A stretch of DNA of 44,666 nucleotides from IMG/VR virus record IMGVR_UViG_3300036398_002145, positions 1 through 44,666 of that record; one strand, 5' to 3'. The notes below the pieces were generated by a model. The model was not told where the DNA came from. It did not search any database and saw only the letters and a list, made by a program, of their open reading frames with translations. Origin of the DNA: a virus. Position numbers and translations under genes: made by a program. Below are positions 8,486 to 15,213 of this stretch, piece after piece (positions within the stretch are counted from its first letter, which is position 1; the number at the start of each line of letters is the position of its first letter).

Positions 8486-8514
8486 TTGCTAAATATCCCG
8501 AAAGGAGGTATAAT
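8486..8514 (+). promoter_or_regulatory. Overlapping early (sigma70) and late-type promoter elements for the riboswitch operon
   Basis: TTGCTA (8486-8491, 4/6 to TTGACA), a 17-bp spacer and a perfect TATAAT (8509-8514) form a sigma70 promoter. Its predicted start at about 8521 is exactly the first base of the aptamer-like leader. A late-type CTAAATA (8489-8495) overlaps the -35, so the operon could also be read late in infection. Confidence 0.6.
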
Positions 8515-8520
8515 TCCTCT

Positions 8521-8622
8521 ATCGTTCATCTGGAAAACCAGACGGAAGTAAGCCGACTCGGAACGGGATCGTTCATTCGCTATTTGCAAATAGCGAACGC
8601 AAAAGCCGACTGAAGGAACGCT
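8521..8622 (+). promoter_or_regulatory. Tandem glutamine-riboswitch-like (Downstream-peptide/glnA motif) leader
   Basis: Two copies of the same RNA layout follow each other. Copy 1 (8521-8566) has CGTTC (8523-8527) pairing with GAACG (8561-8565), a P2 hairpin TCTGG-AAAA-CCAGA, then GACGGAAGTA, the conserved signature of glnA/Downstream-peptide aptamers. Copy 2 (8568-8622) has CGTTC (8570-8574) pairing with GAACG (8616-8620), a 22-nt palindromic P2 hairpin (8576-8597) and the conserved end GAAGGAACGC. Both keep AGCCGACT before the closing strand. Known members bind L-glutamine in cyanobacteria and cyanophages and precede short peptides, as here. Copy 1 lacks the GAA before GGAACG and copy 2 departs from GGAAGTA, so each copy may be partly degenerate. 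Confidence 0.8.
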
Positions 8623-8653
8623 CTTTAACCTAAAAAACTAAGGAGAAAACCTA

Positions 8654-8791
8654 ATGGCTAAAGTAGTATATCGTGGCATTGAATATGATACTCAGAAGCG
8701 CCTTGAGTATCAACAGCAAATGATGCAACAACCCCAACAATACAACGAAACTTATCGTGGTGTTAAGTTTACTAAGGAGGGTCATAAGTGA
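8654..8791 (+). CDS. YRG-motif micropeptide (DUF4278-like 'downstream peptide')
   Basis: A 45-aa protein too short for usual ORF limits. It starts at ATG 8654 behind AGGAG (8641-8645). It contains two related motifs, VVYRGIEYDT near the N-terminus and TYRGVKFTKEG near the C-terminus, separated by a Gln-rich linker. The YRG-x-x-Y/F pattern is the hallmark of the DUF4278-type peptides found behind Downstream-peptide RNAs; a cyanobacterial relative, PirA, binds the nitrogen regulator PII. I infer that the phage peptide is made under glutamine control and may act on host nitrogen signalling. It overlaps the next gene (TGATG). Confidence 0.75.
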   Translation: MAKVVYRGIEYDTQKRLEYQQQMMQQPQQYNETYRGVKFTKEGHK

Positions 8792-8886
8792 TGAAGAAAC
8801 TCAACGTACTTCAACTCATCAAAGAGCAGAAGCAGAAAGAGAATCGTCGTCATCAAGCACTGCTTGTAAACGCAGGAGCAAAGTGA
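8791..8886 (+). CDS. 31-aa basic micropeptide
   Basis: ATG 8791 overlaps the previous stop (TGATG) and the stop at 8884-8886 overlaps the next ATG in the same way. The ribosome binding site AAGGAGG (8774-8780) lies inside the upstream gene at good spacing. The peptide is helical and highly charged (KEQKQKENRRHQ). Because it has its own Shine-Dalgarno and overlaps both neighbours, it is likely translated. No family is recognised. Confidence 0.55.
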   Translation: MKKLNVLQLIKEQKQKENRRHQALLVNAGAK

Positions 8887-8969
8887 TGCTAGTAATCGCA
8901 CAAATTACAGTTGCGTCTGCTACCTTTATTACTTTACTTTCATTGTATATTCAGTGGTTGTCTAAGTAA
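8886..8969 (+). CDS. 27-aa single-membrane-span micropeptide
   Basis: ATG 8886 overlaps the upstream stop as TGATG. The product is 27 aa and almost wholly hydrophobic (ITVASATFITLLSLYIQW), ending LSK, so one transmembrane helix is predicted. AGGAG at 8874-8878 provides a ribosome binding site. It is the third peptide of the riboswitch operon and is followed by a strong terminator. The function is unknown. Confidence 0.5.
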   Translation: MLVIAQITVASATFITLLSLYIQWLSK

Positions 8970-8980
8970 TCAAAAATTCT

Positions 8981-9006
8981 GGGGGGATTGATTCCCCCCT
9001 TTTTTT
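8981..9006 (+). terminator. Rho-independent terminator
   Basis: GGGGGGA (8981-8987) pairs with TCCCCCC (8993-8999) around a 5-nt loop and is followed by seven T (9000-9006). It ends the riboswitch/micropeptide operon. Confidence 0.9.
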
Positions 9007-9037
9007 ATGCTAAAATTCTGAGAGAGAATGGTATCTT

Positions 9038-9211
9038 ATGGACAAAGAAAAACTAAAACTCATCGTCCGTAATCTTGAACTGTTGGTTGATTCTCTGAAA
9101 GCGGAAGTATATTCTGATGTTTCTGCTTACAAACATATAGAACCAGATGTGAGAAAAAGACCACTTTTAGATTACGACGAAATATTTGAGGATTCTGATT
9201 TAGATGACTGA
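9038..9211 (+). CDS. Small acidic hypothetical protein
   Basis: A 57-aa protein starting at ATG 9038 just after the terminator; GAGAG (9021-9025) is a modest ribosome binding site. The N-terminal half is an amphipathic helix (EKLKLIVRNLELLVDSLKAE) and the C-terminus is strongly acidic (DYDEIFEDSDLDD). It overlaps the next ATG by 8 nt, so it appears to be part of a 9038-9204-9374 chain leading into thyX. The family is not recognised. Confidence 0.55.
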   Translation: MDKEKLKLIVRNLELLVDSLKAEVYSDVSAYKHIEPDVRKRPLLDYDEIFEDSDLDD

Positions 9212-9377
9212 AACATCAAGGGCAAAACAACTTGTAAAACTTCTTGAAAGACTGATCAAGCAGGATCATCTCTATAATGATGACAAAATTCAAGAAATGA
9301 AAGCACAACTTCGTGCTGTAAAAGAACAAATCAAAGAGTTAGAAGCACAAACATCAAAAGGATTTGGAAAGAAATGA
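9204..9377 (+). CDS. Small helical hypothetical protein upstream of thyX
   Basis: A 57-aa Lys/Glu/Gln-rich protein predicted to be nearly all helix with coiled-coil character (KQLVKLLERLIKQD, then MKAQLRAVKEQIKELEAQ). It overlaps the upstream gene by 8 nt and thyX by 4 nt (ATGA), so it is translated with thyX. The layout is familiar from other cyanophage thyX regions, though I cannot name a family. Confidence 0.6.
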   Translation: MTETSRAKQLVKLLERLIKQDHLYNDDKIQEMKAQLRAVKEQIKELEAQTSKGFGKK

Positions 9378-10009
9378 GTGTAAAACTAATTAGTGTAACT
9401 CCTGATGCTGAGCAAACAATGGCATACGTTGCTAGAGTCTCTAATCCTAGCAACCAAGATAATGAAAACTATGCGGGGTTACTGCGTTATTGCATTAAGC
9501 ATAATCATTGGTCTGTTTTTGAGCAGGCATTTATGACATTGGAAATTGAAACGAATCGTGGTATCGCGGCTCAGATTTTACGTCACCGTTCGTTTACATA
9601 TCAAGAATTTTCACAACGGTATGCAGATTCTTCTTTGTTAGCAGATTATATTCCTGTTCCAGATCTTCGTCGCCAGGATACAAAGAATCGTCAAAACTCA
9701 ATTGATGACATTGCAGAATATGAGAAATTGACTCTACAGAGTAAAATTCAGGAGCATTTTGCACACTCTATGCGCCTCTACAAGGAACTTCTTTCTCACG
9801 GAGTGGCAAAGGAGTGTGCAAGGTTTGTATTGCCCTTGGCAACGCCCACACGCATCTATATGAGTGGCTCTTGCAGGTCATGGATACATTATATCAATCT
9901 CCGTTCGGCAAATGGAACTCAGAAAGAGCATATGGATATTGCTTTAGAATGTAAGAGAGTATTTTCCGAACAATTCCCAACCGTAGCAGAAGCACTGGAG
10001 TGGGTCTAA
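9374..10009 (+). CDS. thyX: FAD-dependent thymidylate synthase ThyX
   Basis: A 211-aa protein with the diagnostic ThyX motif RHR-x7-S (RHRSFTYQEFS, near residues 70-80). It converts dUMP to dTMP with methylenetetrahydrofolate, FAD and NADPH in the cytoplasm, supplying thymidine for a very AT-rich phage genome. Length matches the family (about 200-230 aa). Further family features are the SVFEQAFMTLEIET strand and the C-terminal SWIHYINLR segment. It is coupled to the upstream small gene by ATGA. Confidence 0.95.
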   Translation: MSVKLISVTPDAEQTMAYVARVSNPSNQDNENYAGLLRYCIKHNHWSVFEQAFMTLEIETNRGIAAQILRHRSFTYQEFSQRYADSSLLADYIPVPDLRRQDTKNRQNSIDDIAEYEKLTLQSKIQEHFAHSMRLYKELLSHGVAKECARFVLPLATPTRIYMSGSCRSWIHYINLRSANGTQKEHMDIALECKRVFSEQFPTVAEALEWV

Positions 10010-10012
10010 ATA
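10006..10012 (+). promoter_or_regulatory. Late-promoter-like CTAAATA
   Basis: CTAAATA spans the thyX stop and lies 24 nt before the ATG at 10037. It matches the elements before gp54, gp4 and gp26 in this window. Confidence 0.4.
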
Positions 10013-10036
10013 TTTTTATCTTGAATTCGTAACTTT

Positions 10037-10285
10037 ATGCCCGTATATCCTGTAGTCAATACCAAAACTGGTGAACAGAAAGAAGTGGAAATGAGTATCC
10101 ACGACTGGGACCAGTGGAAAACTGATAATCCTGAATGGATTCGTGACTGGTCAGATCCATCAACTTGCCCTTCTCCCGGAGAAGTTGGTGATTGGAGAAA
10201 CAAACTTGTTAGTAAGAATCCCGGATGGAATGAAGTTTTAGATCGTGCAAGCAAAGCACCAAAGTCAACTGTAAAAAAAATCTAA
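10037..10285 (+). CDS. Conserved cyanophage hypothetical protein
   Basis: An 82-aa protein rich in Trp and Pro (HDWDQWKTDNPEWIRDW, then PSPGEVGDWRNKL). The opening MPVYPVVNTKTGEQKEVEM resembles the start of FmdB-like small regulatory proteins, but the cysteine pairs of that family are absent, so this is only a resemblance. It ends 1 nt before phoH and is probably co-transcribed with it. Proteins of this look commonly sit beside phoH in cyanophages; the function is unknown. Confidence 0.6.
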   Translation: MPVYPVVNTKTGEQKEVEMSIHDWDQWKTDNPEWIRDWSDPSTCPSPGEVGDWRNKLVSKNPGWNEVLDRASKAPKSTVKKI

Positions 10286-10286
10286 T

Positions 10287-11039
10287 ATGGCAAGAAGAAA
10301 AAGAGCAGAGCAACCAATAGGGGTTGGTCTTACTACTCGTCAAATGAAGCGCAAAAAACCACTGAGTTCTGAATATCTTGTAGATATTGAACCTCTTACA
10401 GACAATCAAAGAAAGTTATTTGATGCTTATAAAGAGCAAAAGCACTTGGTTGCTTATGGATGCGCTGGAACAGGTAAGACTTTTATTACACTTTATAATG
10501 CCATTCAAGATGTTTTAAACGAAAGAAGTCCATACGAAAGAGTCTATATCGTTCGCTCTTTAGTTGCTACTCGTGAAATTGGATTCTTGCCTGGAAGTCA
10601 CGATGATAAGGCAGATATTTACCAAATTCCATATAAAAATATGGTGAAGTATATGTTTCAGATGCCTTCTGATGCTGACTTTGAGATGCTTTATGGAAAT
10701 CTAAAAGCACAAGAAACAATCAAGTTTTGGTCTACTTCATTCCTTCGTGGTACAACTCTCGATAATGCTATTATTATTGTTGACGAGTTTCAGAATCTAA
10801 ATTTCCACGAATTAGATTCTATCATCACCCGTGTTGGTGAAAATACTAAGATTATGTTTTGTGGTGATGCTACTCAGTCTGATTTACAAAAGACAAATGA
10901 AAGGAACGGTATTGTAGACTTTATGGGAGTCTTGCGTAAAATGCCTTCATTTGATATAATTGAATTTGGTGTAGAAGATATTGTTCGTTCTGGACTTGTT
11001 AAAGAATATATTCTTGCAAAAATGGAAGGGGGATTTTAA
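10287..11039 (+). CDS. phoH: PhoH-like P-loop ATPase
   Basis: A 250-aa protein with Walker A GCAGTGKT (residues ~58-66) and Walker B IIIVDEFQN (residues ~161-169), the typical PhoH pair, plus the conserved FCGDATQSD segment. PhoH-family proteins are NTPases linked to RNA or helicase-type functions; phoH is a standard cyanophage auxiliary gene, once tied to phosphate stress, although its real role in phages is unresolved. It directly follows the 10037 gene and is followed after 3 nt by an AT-rich FkbM gene. Confidence 0.92.
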   Translation: MARRKRAEQPIGVGLTTRQMKRKKPLSSEYLVDIEPLTDNQRKLFDAYKEQKHLVAYGCAGTGKTFITLYNAIQDVLNERSPYERVYIVRSLVATREIGFLPGSHDDKADIYQIPYKNMVKYMFQMPSDADFEMLYGNLKAQETIKFWSTSFLRGTTLDNAIIIVDEFQNLNFHELDSIITRVGENTKIMFCGDATQSDLQKTNERNGIVDFMGVLRKMPSFDIIEFGVEDIVRSGLVKEYILAKMEGGF

Positions 11040-11042
11040 AAA

Positions 11043-11660
11043 ATGAAGACTTTTATCCAGATTGGAACTAACGATGGAAATGATGAATTTAATTCAATTG
11101 TTAAAGTTGAAAATCCAGACTTAATTATTCTTGTAGAACCAAACTCTGAACTCAACAATGATATCAAAAAAAATTATTCCGAATTTATTGATAAAGTTTT
11201 CATAGAAAATGTTGCAATCAACACAAAATCTGGTCCATGTGAAGTTGTTTTATCTAAAAAGTATTTTCCTGAGTTGAATGATTATATGTACACAAATCAT
11301 ACTCTCTATACCTTATTGCCAATGGATTCTTGGGGAGATGATTTTGTTTCTTTAAAAATTGATGGAATTACTTTTAATGAATTATGTGAAAAATACTCAA
11401 TTACAGAAATTGATTTTCTACAAATAGATACAGAAGGATTTGATAGTCAGATTATTCTTTCTATAGATTTTGATAAAATTAAGATAAAAAAATTAAAATA
11501 TGAAATTTGGGGATTTACTCCAGATTGTTATTCTAGATATGGTGAAAAATCAAAAGATTATGGAACTAATGGTATGAAAAATGTAGAGGAAAAACTTATT
11601 TCTTTGGGTTATAAATTAACTCAATGCACTACAGATATAGAAGCAGTTCTTGTAAATTAA
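11043..11660 (+). CDS. FkbM-family methyltransferase
   Basis: A 205-aa protein with the FkbM signature. The SAM-binding start is FIQIGTNDGNDEF (residues 4-16), followed by ILVEPN at the second strand and the characteristic DFLQIDTEGFD (residues ~123-133). FkbM enzymes O-methylate sugars or natural products. It is clearly more AT-rich than phoH before it and the exonuclease after it, and it splits two replication-module genes, so it looks like inserted cargo. A second FkbM gene lies at 14557. Confidence 0.82.
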   Translation: MKTFIQIGTNDGNDEFNSIVKVENPDLIILVEPNSELNNDIKKNYSEFIDKVFIENVAINTKSGPCEVVLSKKYFPELNDYMYTNHTLYTLLPMDSWGDDFVSLKIDGITFNELCEKYSITEIDFLQIDTEGFDSQIILSIDFDKIKIKKLKYEIWGFTPDCYSRYGEKSKDYGTNGMKNVEEKLISLGYKLTQCTTDIEAVLVN

Positions 11661-12341
11661 ATGTTTAATCATATTGATGTGAATCTCCCACAACTTGAAC
11701 GGGAGACTATTGATGGTGTAAGATACTATAAAGTTCCTGATAATGATGAATTAATCAAACTTGTTTCTATTACTTCTGTCACCAGTCATAAAAATCGTCA
11801 CATATTTATTAATTGGCGAAAACGTGTTGGTGAAGAAGAAGCAGATAAGATTACTAGACAATCAACCAGTCGAGGGACGGATATGCACCTTTTGGTTGAG
11901 CATCATCTAAAAAATGAGACTCTTCCAGAAGTCCAACCTTTGTCCGATTTCTTATTTAAGATTTCTAAGTCAACTCTCAATCGTATAAATAATATTTACG
12001 CTCTTGAAGGGTCACTTTACAGTAAGCAACTAGGCATTGCTGGCACTGTTGACTGTATTGCAGAGTTTGATGGTGAATTGTCAATCATAGACTTTAAGAC
12101 TTCTAAAAAACCAAAACCACGAGAGTGGATCGAACACTATTTCGTTCAGTGTATGGCATATGGTTGTATGCTTTACGAACTGACTGGTATTCCAGTTAAA
12201 AAACTTGTAATCATTATGGCTTGCGAAAATGGAGAATGCGTCGTCTATGAAGAAAGAGACAAAACAAAATACATCAAACTCCTCACCGAATACATTAGAG
12301 AGTTTGTTAGAGATAAATTGGAATCATATGGAAAAAAATAA
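11661..12341 (+). CDS. PD-(D/E)XK exonuclease (RecB/Cas4-like)
   Basis: A 226-aa protein with the order of a RecB-type nuclease: RGTDMHLLVEHHL (first conserved helix with His), GTVDCIAEF (catalytic Asp), IIDFKTSKK (the D-x-K core) and FVQCMAYGCML (the QxxxY motif). It is probably a single-strand DNA exonuclease in replication, recombination or host DNA breakdown. It starts directly after the FkbM stop and overlaps gp33 by 14 nt, so it belongs functionally with the replication genes that follow. Confidence 0.85.
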   Translation: MFNHIDVNLPQLERETIDGVRYYKVPDNDELIKLVSITSVTSHKNRHIFINWRKRVGEEEADKITRQSTSRGTDMHLLVEHHLKNETLPEVQPLSDFLFKISKSTLNRINNIYALEGSLYSKQLGIAGTVDCIAEFDGELSIIDFKTSKKPKPREWIEHYFVQCMAYGCMLYELTGIPVKKLVIIMACENGECVVYEERDKTKYIKLLTEYIREFVRDKLESYGKK

Positions 12342-12588
12342 AGAATTAGAAAAAGCAATAGAAAATAAGTTTCTTACACCTTCTAAGTTTGCTCTAGAAA
12401 TAGAGCACATTGTGGCAAGTGAAAATCTCAATTATATAGACGCAATATGTCATTTTTGTGAAATTAATAATCTTGAAGTAGACTCAGTAACGAAACTTAT
12501 TTCAAAACCTCTTAAGGAAAGACTAAAATGGGATGCCATTCGTCTTAACTTTATGAAGAAAACTTCACGCGCAAAACTGCCTCTATGA
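12328..12588 (+). CDS. 33: gp33-like late-transcription co-activator
   Basis: An 86-aa protein. The ATG at 12328 is chosen because it overlaps the exonuclease end by only 14 nt; the longer frame is a shadow of the exonuclease. The sequence (LTPSKFALEIEHIVASENLNYIDAI, then ERLKWDAIRLNFMKK) fits the helical fold and size of T4-like gp33, which links RNA polymerase to the sliding clamp at late promoters. Its position directly before gp59 matches the T4 order 33-59-32. It is shorter than T4 gp33 (112 aa). It overlaps gp59 by 4 nt. Confidence 0.75.
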   Translation: MEKNKELEKAIENKFLTPSKFALEIEHIVASENLNYIDAICHFCEINNLEVDSVTKLISKPLKERLKWDAIRLNFMKKTSRAKLPL

Positions 12589-13181
12589 TTGTGACTCCTT
12601 TTGAAACTTATCAACATTATTTGTCACTTAAAAATCATTTCACAAACCCAAAATACGACTTCTTTAAATACGGTGTGAAGACCCGTGCCAGTATTACTTC
12701 GTTCAATAAACGGCGCGATAAATACTGGTTCGAAAAGACTTCACGCAAGTATGGCAATAAAGAAGTCGTAAATTTTCTTGTATCAAACTTTGTATCTGCA
12801 GACAACCCACAAAACTTATGGATTGGAGAAATTATAAATTCTGGAGAAAGAACATACGCAGAATGGATGCGGAGACAGCAGAGTTTGACTTACTTATTCA
12901 AAGAGCAAAGCAACGAATTGCTCTCGGAGAACAAATTAGAGGATGTTTTCAATTGTTCCAAAGGACATCCAATCATCCTCAAAAAGTTTCTAAGCGGGCA
13001 ATTGTCGCTAGAAACCTTAGTCATCTACGACAAAATATTTGGTTTCTCAAAAACTTTTGATAAGAAACTTGACGATCCTGTGTGGGAAACCGTAAGTTTG
13101 AAGATTAAAAAATACACCCCATTCATAAATACTGACATATTCCAGTTCAAACGCATTTTACGGGACATTCTAAATGAGTAA
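12585..13181 (+). CDS. 59: gp59-like loader of replicative helicase
   Basis: A 198-aa, basic protein. The opening TPFETYQHYLSLKNHFTNPKYDFFKYG and the following RDKYWFEKTSRK are typical of gp59, which loads the gp41 helicase onto gp32-coated forked DNA (T4 gp59 is 217 aa). Position between gp33 and gp32 agrees with T4. It overlaps gp33 by ATGA and the next gene by 8 nt. Confidence 0.85.
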   Translation: MIVTPFETYQHYLSLKNHFTNPKYDFFKYGVKTRASITSFNKRRDKYWFEKTSRKYGNKEVVNFLVSNFVSADNPQNLWIGEIINSGERTYAEWMRRQQSLTYLFKEQSNELLSENKLEDVFNCSKGHPIILKKFLSGQLSLETLVIYDKIFGFSKTFDKKLDDPVWETVSLKIKKYTPFINTDIFQFKRILRDILNE

Positions 13182-13506
13182 CTTTTTTGACTCTGATATT
13201 ATTCAAGACGAACTGAAAGAAATCAATCAGTTACAAGAAAGCATTTATGGAAGCATTCTGACTTTCGGTATGATGGACCGTGAAACCAAACTGGAGCATA
13301 TTGAAAAACTTGAAACCTTGCTAGAAAAGCAAAGAGTGATGTATACTAGATTGTCTCTTTCCGACGACCCTAAGGCGGTTGAGATGAAAGAGACACTAAA
13401 AAAATCAGTTATCCTGATGGGATTTCCTCCAGAAACTGATATGCAAGTCTTATTCAGTAGTATGACCAAGACTATCCAATCCCTCAAGAAATATGTTGAC
13501 AGTTGA
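13174..13506 (+). CDS. DUF1825-family protein
   Basis: A 110-aa helical protein starting SNFFDSDIIQDELKEI, the opening of a family shared by cyanobacteria and their phages (DUF1825). A conserved middle (KLEHIEKLETLLEKQRVMYTR) and LMGFPPETDMQVLF support the call. The function is unknown. It overlaps gp59 by 8 nt, and its 3' end contains the -35 element of the gp32 promoter. Sharing between phage and host points to past exchange with cyanobacteria. Confidence 0.8.
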   Translation: MSNFFDSDIIQDELKEINQLQESIYGSILTFGMMDRETKLEHIEKLETLLEKQRVMYTRLSLSDDPKAVEMKETLKKSVILMGFPPETDMQVLFSSMTKTIQSLKKYVDS

Positions 13507-13524
13507 GGGAATCACTGTTATACT
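13496..13524 (+). promoter_or_regulatory. Strong sigma70-like promoter of gp32
   Basis: TTGACA (13496-13501), exactly 17 bp, then TATACT (13519-13524; 5/6). RNA would start near 13531, ~36 nt before the gp32 ATG. The -35 lies inside the last codons of the upstream gene. It gives the abundant ssDNA-binding protein its own early transcript. Confidence 0.75.
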
Positions 13525-13566
13525 ATCCGAGTAATCCAACAAATCCAATTTATCCGAGGTATCCAA

Positions 13567-14493
13567 ATGGGTTTTTCCGACCTTAAAAAACAATCTAAAC
13601 TTGGTTCTCTCACCGCAAAACTGGTGAAAGAAGTAGAAAAAATGAATACTGGTGGGTCAGGTTCTTCTGACGACCGTGTGTGGAAACTGGACTGTGATAA
13701 GAGCGGCAATGGTTATGCCGTAATCCGTTTCCTGCCTGCCCCTGATGGTGAAGATATTCCTTTTGTGAAGGTTTATAGCCATGCATTTCAAGGCCCTGGT
13801 GGTTGGTTGATTGACACCTGCCTAACGACTACGAATCAGAAGTGTCCTGTTTGTGAGCACAACTCTTCTCTGTGGAACAATGGAACTGATGCTGGTAAAG
13901 AAGTTGCTCGTAAGCAGAAGCGTAAACTGACTTATGTTTCCAACATCTATGTGGTGAAGGATCCTGCCAATCCTGAGAATGAAGGTAAGGTCTTCCTCTT
14001 CAAGTACGGTAAGAAAATCTTCGACAAACTCACCGAAGCAATGCAACCCGAGTTTGAAGATGAGCAAGCAATCGATCCGTTTGATTTTTGGCAAGGTGCT
14101 AACTTCAAACTGAAGGCAAAGAATGTTGCTGGTTATCGTAACTATGATTCCAGTGAGTTTGCTCCTCAGGGCGCTCTCCTTGACGATGATGATGCTCTGG
14201 AAGCAATCTGGAAGAAGCAGTATTCTCTTGCTGATTTTGTTTCTCCCGATCAATTCAAGACTTATGAAGAACTGAAAGCACGACTTCATTCTGTCCTTGG
14301 ATCTAAAGCATCTGTTCGCCTTGATGAAGAAGAAGGTGAAGAGGAAGAATACACTCGTGGGTCTTCCCGTGAGTTGACTGATGACCTTCGTGAGGAAATT
14401 AGCAATCTGAAACCAACCCGTCGTGCTGCTGCGGTTGAGGAAGATGAGGACGATGATGCACTTTCCTACTTCGCTCGCCTTGCTGAAGACTGA
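13567..14493 (+). CDS. 32: gp32-like single-stranded DNA-binding protein
   Basis: A 308-aa protein (T4 gp32 is 301 aa). The N-terminus is basic (GFSDLKKQSKLGSL), as needed for cooperative binding. The core has KLDCDKSGNGYAVIRFLP and a zinc-type cysteine cluster ending KCPVCEH. The C-terminus is strongly acidic (EEEGEEEEY and EEDEDDDALSY), the region that recruits partner proteins such as gp59. It coats ssDNA during replication and recombination. It has its own promoter and its own terminator. It is one of the most GC-rich genes of the window. Confidence 0.93.
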   Translation: MGFSDLKKQSKLGSLTAKLVKEVEKMNTGGSGSSDDRVWKLDCDKSGNGYAVIRFLPAPDGEDIPFVKVYSHAFQGPGGWLIDTCLTTTNQKCPVCEHNSSLWNNGTDAGKEVARKQKRKLTYVSNIYVVKDPANPENEGKVFLFKYGKKIFDKLTEAMQPEFEDEQAIDPFDFWQGANFKLKAKNVAGYRNYDSSEFAPQGALLDDDDALEAIWKKQYSLADFVSPDQFKTYEELKARLHSVLGSKASVRLDEEEGEEEEYTRGSSRELTDDLREEISNLKPTRRAAAVEEDEDDDALSYFARLAED

Positions 14494-14510
14494 TTAAATT
14501 AGAATAACTA

Positions 14511-14539
14511 AAAGAGGAAAAATATTTTTCCTCTTTTTT
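14511..14539 (+). terminator. Rho-independent terminator after gp32
   Basis: AAAGAGGAAAAA (14511-14522) pairs with TTTTTCCTCTTT (14525-14536) and is followed by further T. The stem is AT-rich but 12 bp long. It insulates gp32 from the following FkbM gene. Confidence 0.8.
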
Positions 14540-14556
14540 AATCTCTTATATTAAAA

Positions 14557-15210
14557 ATGAGTATAGATTATAAAAATTGCATCAGTGCAAGTAAACAATA
14601 TTTGCACAAAAATATAACAATGATTGATGTTGGATGTAACATTAATCCAATTGTTGAAATGAATAATGCAGAGTGGATTGAAGGATGGAATGATGATTTT
14701 ACCTTTTTATTTTTAGAATCATTTCCAGAGTCTAAATGCATTGGTATAGAACCATTACATTGGCAAAGATATGAAAATAGATGGTGTAATGATTCTAGAG
14801 TTAATCTTTTAAAAATAGGATTATCTGATGAAGACACGATTGAAAGTATGTTTTTTCCAGGTGAAAGGCATGTTCTTTCCAGTTTCTATATCACAAATGA
14901 TTTTAAAAATGATGACATTAAAGTAGAAAAAGTTCAGTGTAAAAAATTAGATTCTATTTTTATTGATTTAAACTTAGATAAAATTGATTACTTAAAAATT
15001 GATACTGAAGGGTCAGAATACAAGATACTTTGTGGAGCACAAAATCTCTTAATGCAGAAAAAAATAACTTTTATTCAATTTGAATATGGATTGTCAAAAT
15101 TTAATAATAAAATACCCTCTGTAAAAAAAATTTCCGATTTATTAGAAAAATTTGATTATAAAGAAATCTTAACTTCTGGTAGAGAAAAATTATGGAAAGT
15201 AAATGACTAA
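14557..15210 (+). CDS. FkbM-family methyltransferase (second copy of the family)
   Basis: A 217-aa protein with MIDVGCNINPI (residues ~22-32) at the SAM site, GIEPLHW at the second acidic strand and the FkbM hallmark DYLKIDTEGSEYKIL (residues ~145-159). It is related in fold to the gene at 11043, but the two are not close in sequence. It starts 18 nt after the gp32 terminator with no obvious promoter, is much more AT-rich than gp32, and ends 3 nt before the Mom-like gene. Confidence 0.82.
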   Translation: MSIDYKNCISASKQYLHKNITMIDVGCNINPIVEMNNAEWIEGWNDDFTFLFLESFPESKCIGIEPLHWQRYENRWCNDSRVNLLKIGLSDEDTIESMFFPGERHVLSSFYITNDFKNDDIKVEKVQCKKLDSIFIDLNLDKIDYLKIDTEGSEYKILCGAQNLLMQKKITFIQFEYGLSKFNNKIPSVKKISDLLEKFDYKEILTSGREKLWKVND

Positions 15211-15213
15211 TTT

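Noticed and set aside
13822-14289. 155-aa minus-strand frame opposite gp32
   Set aside because: It is a shadow of gp32 codon use and has no start signal or family resemblance.
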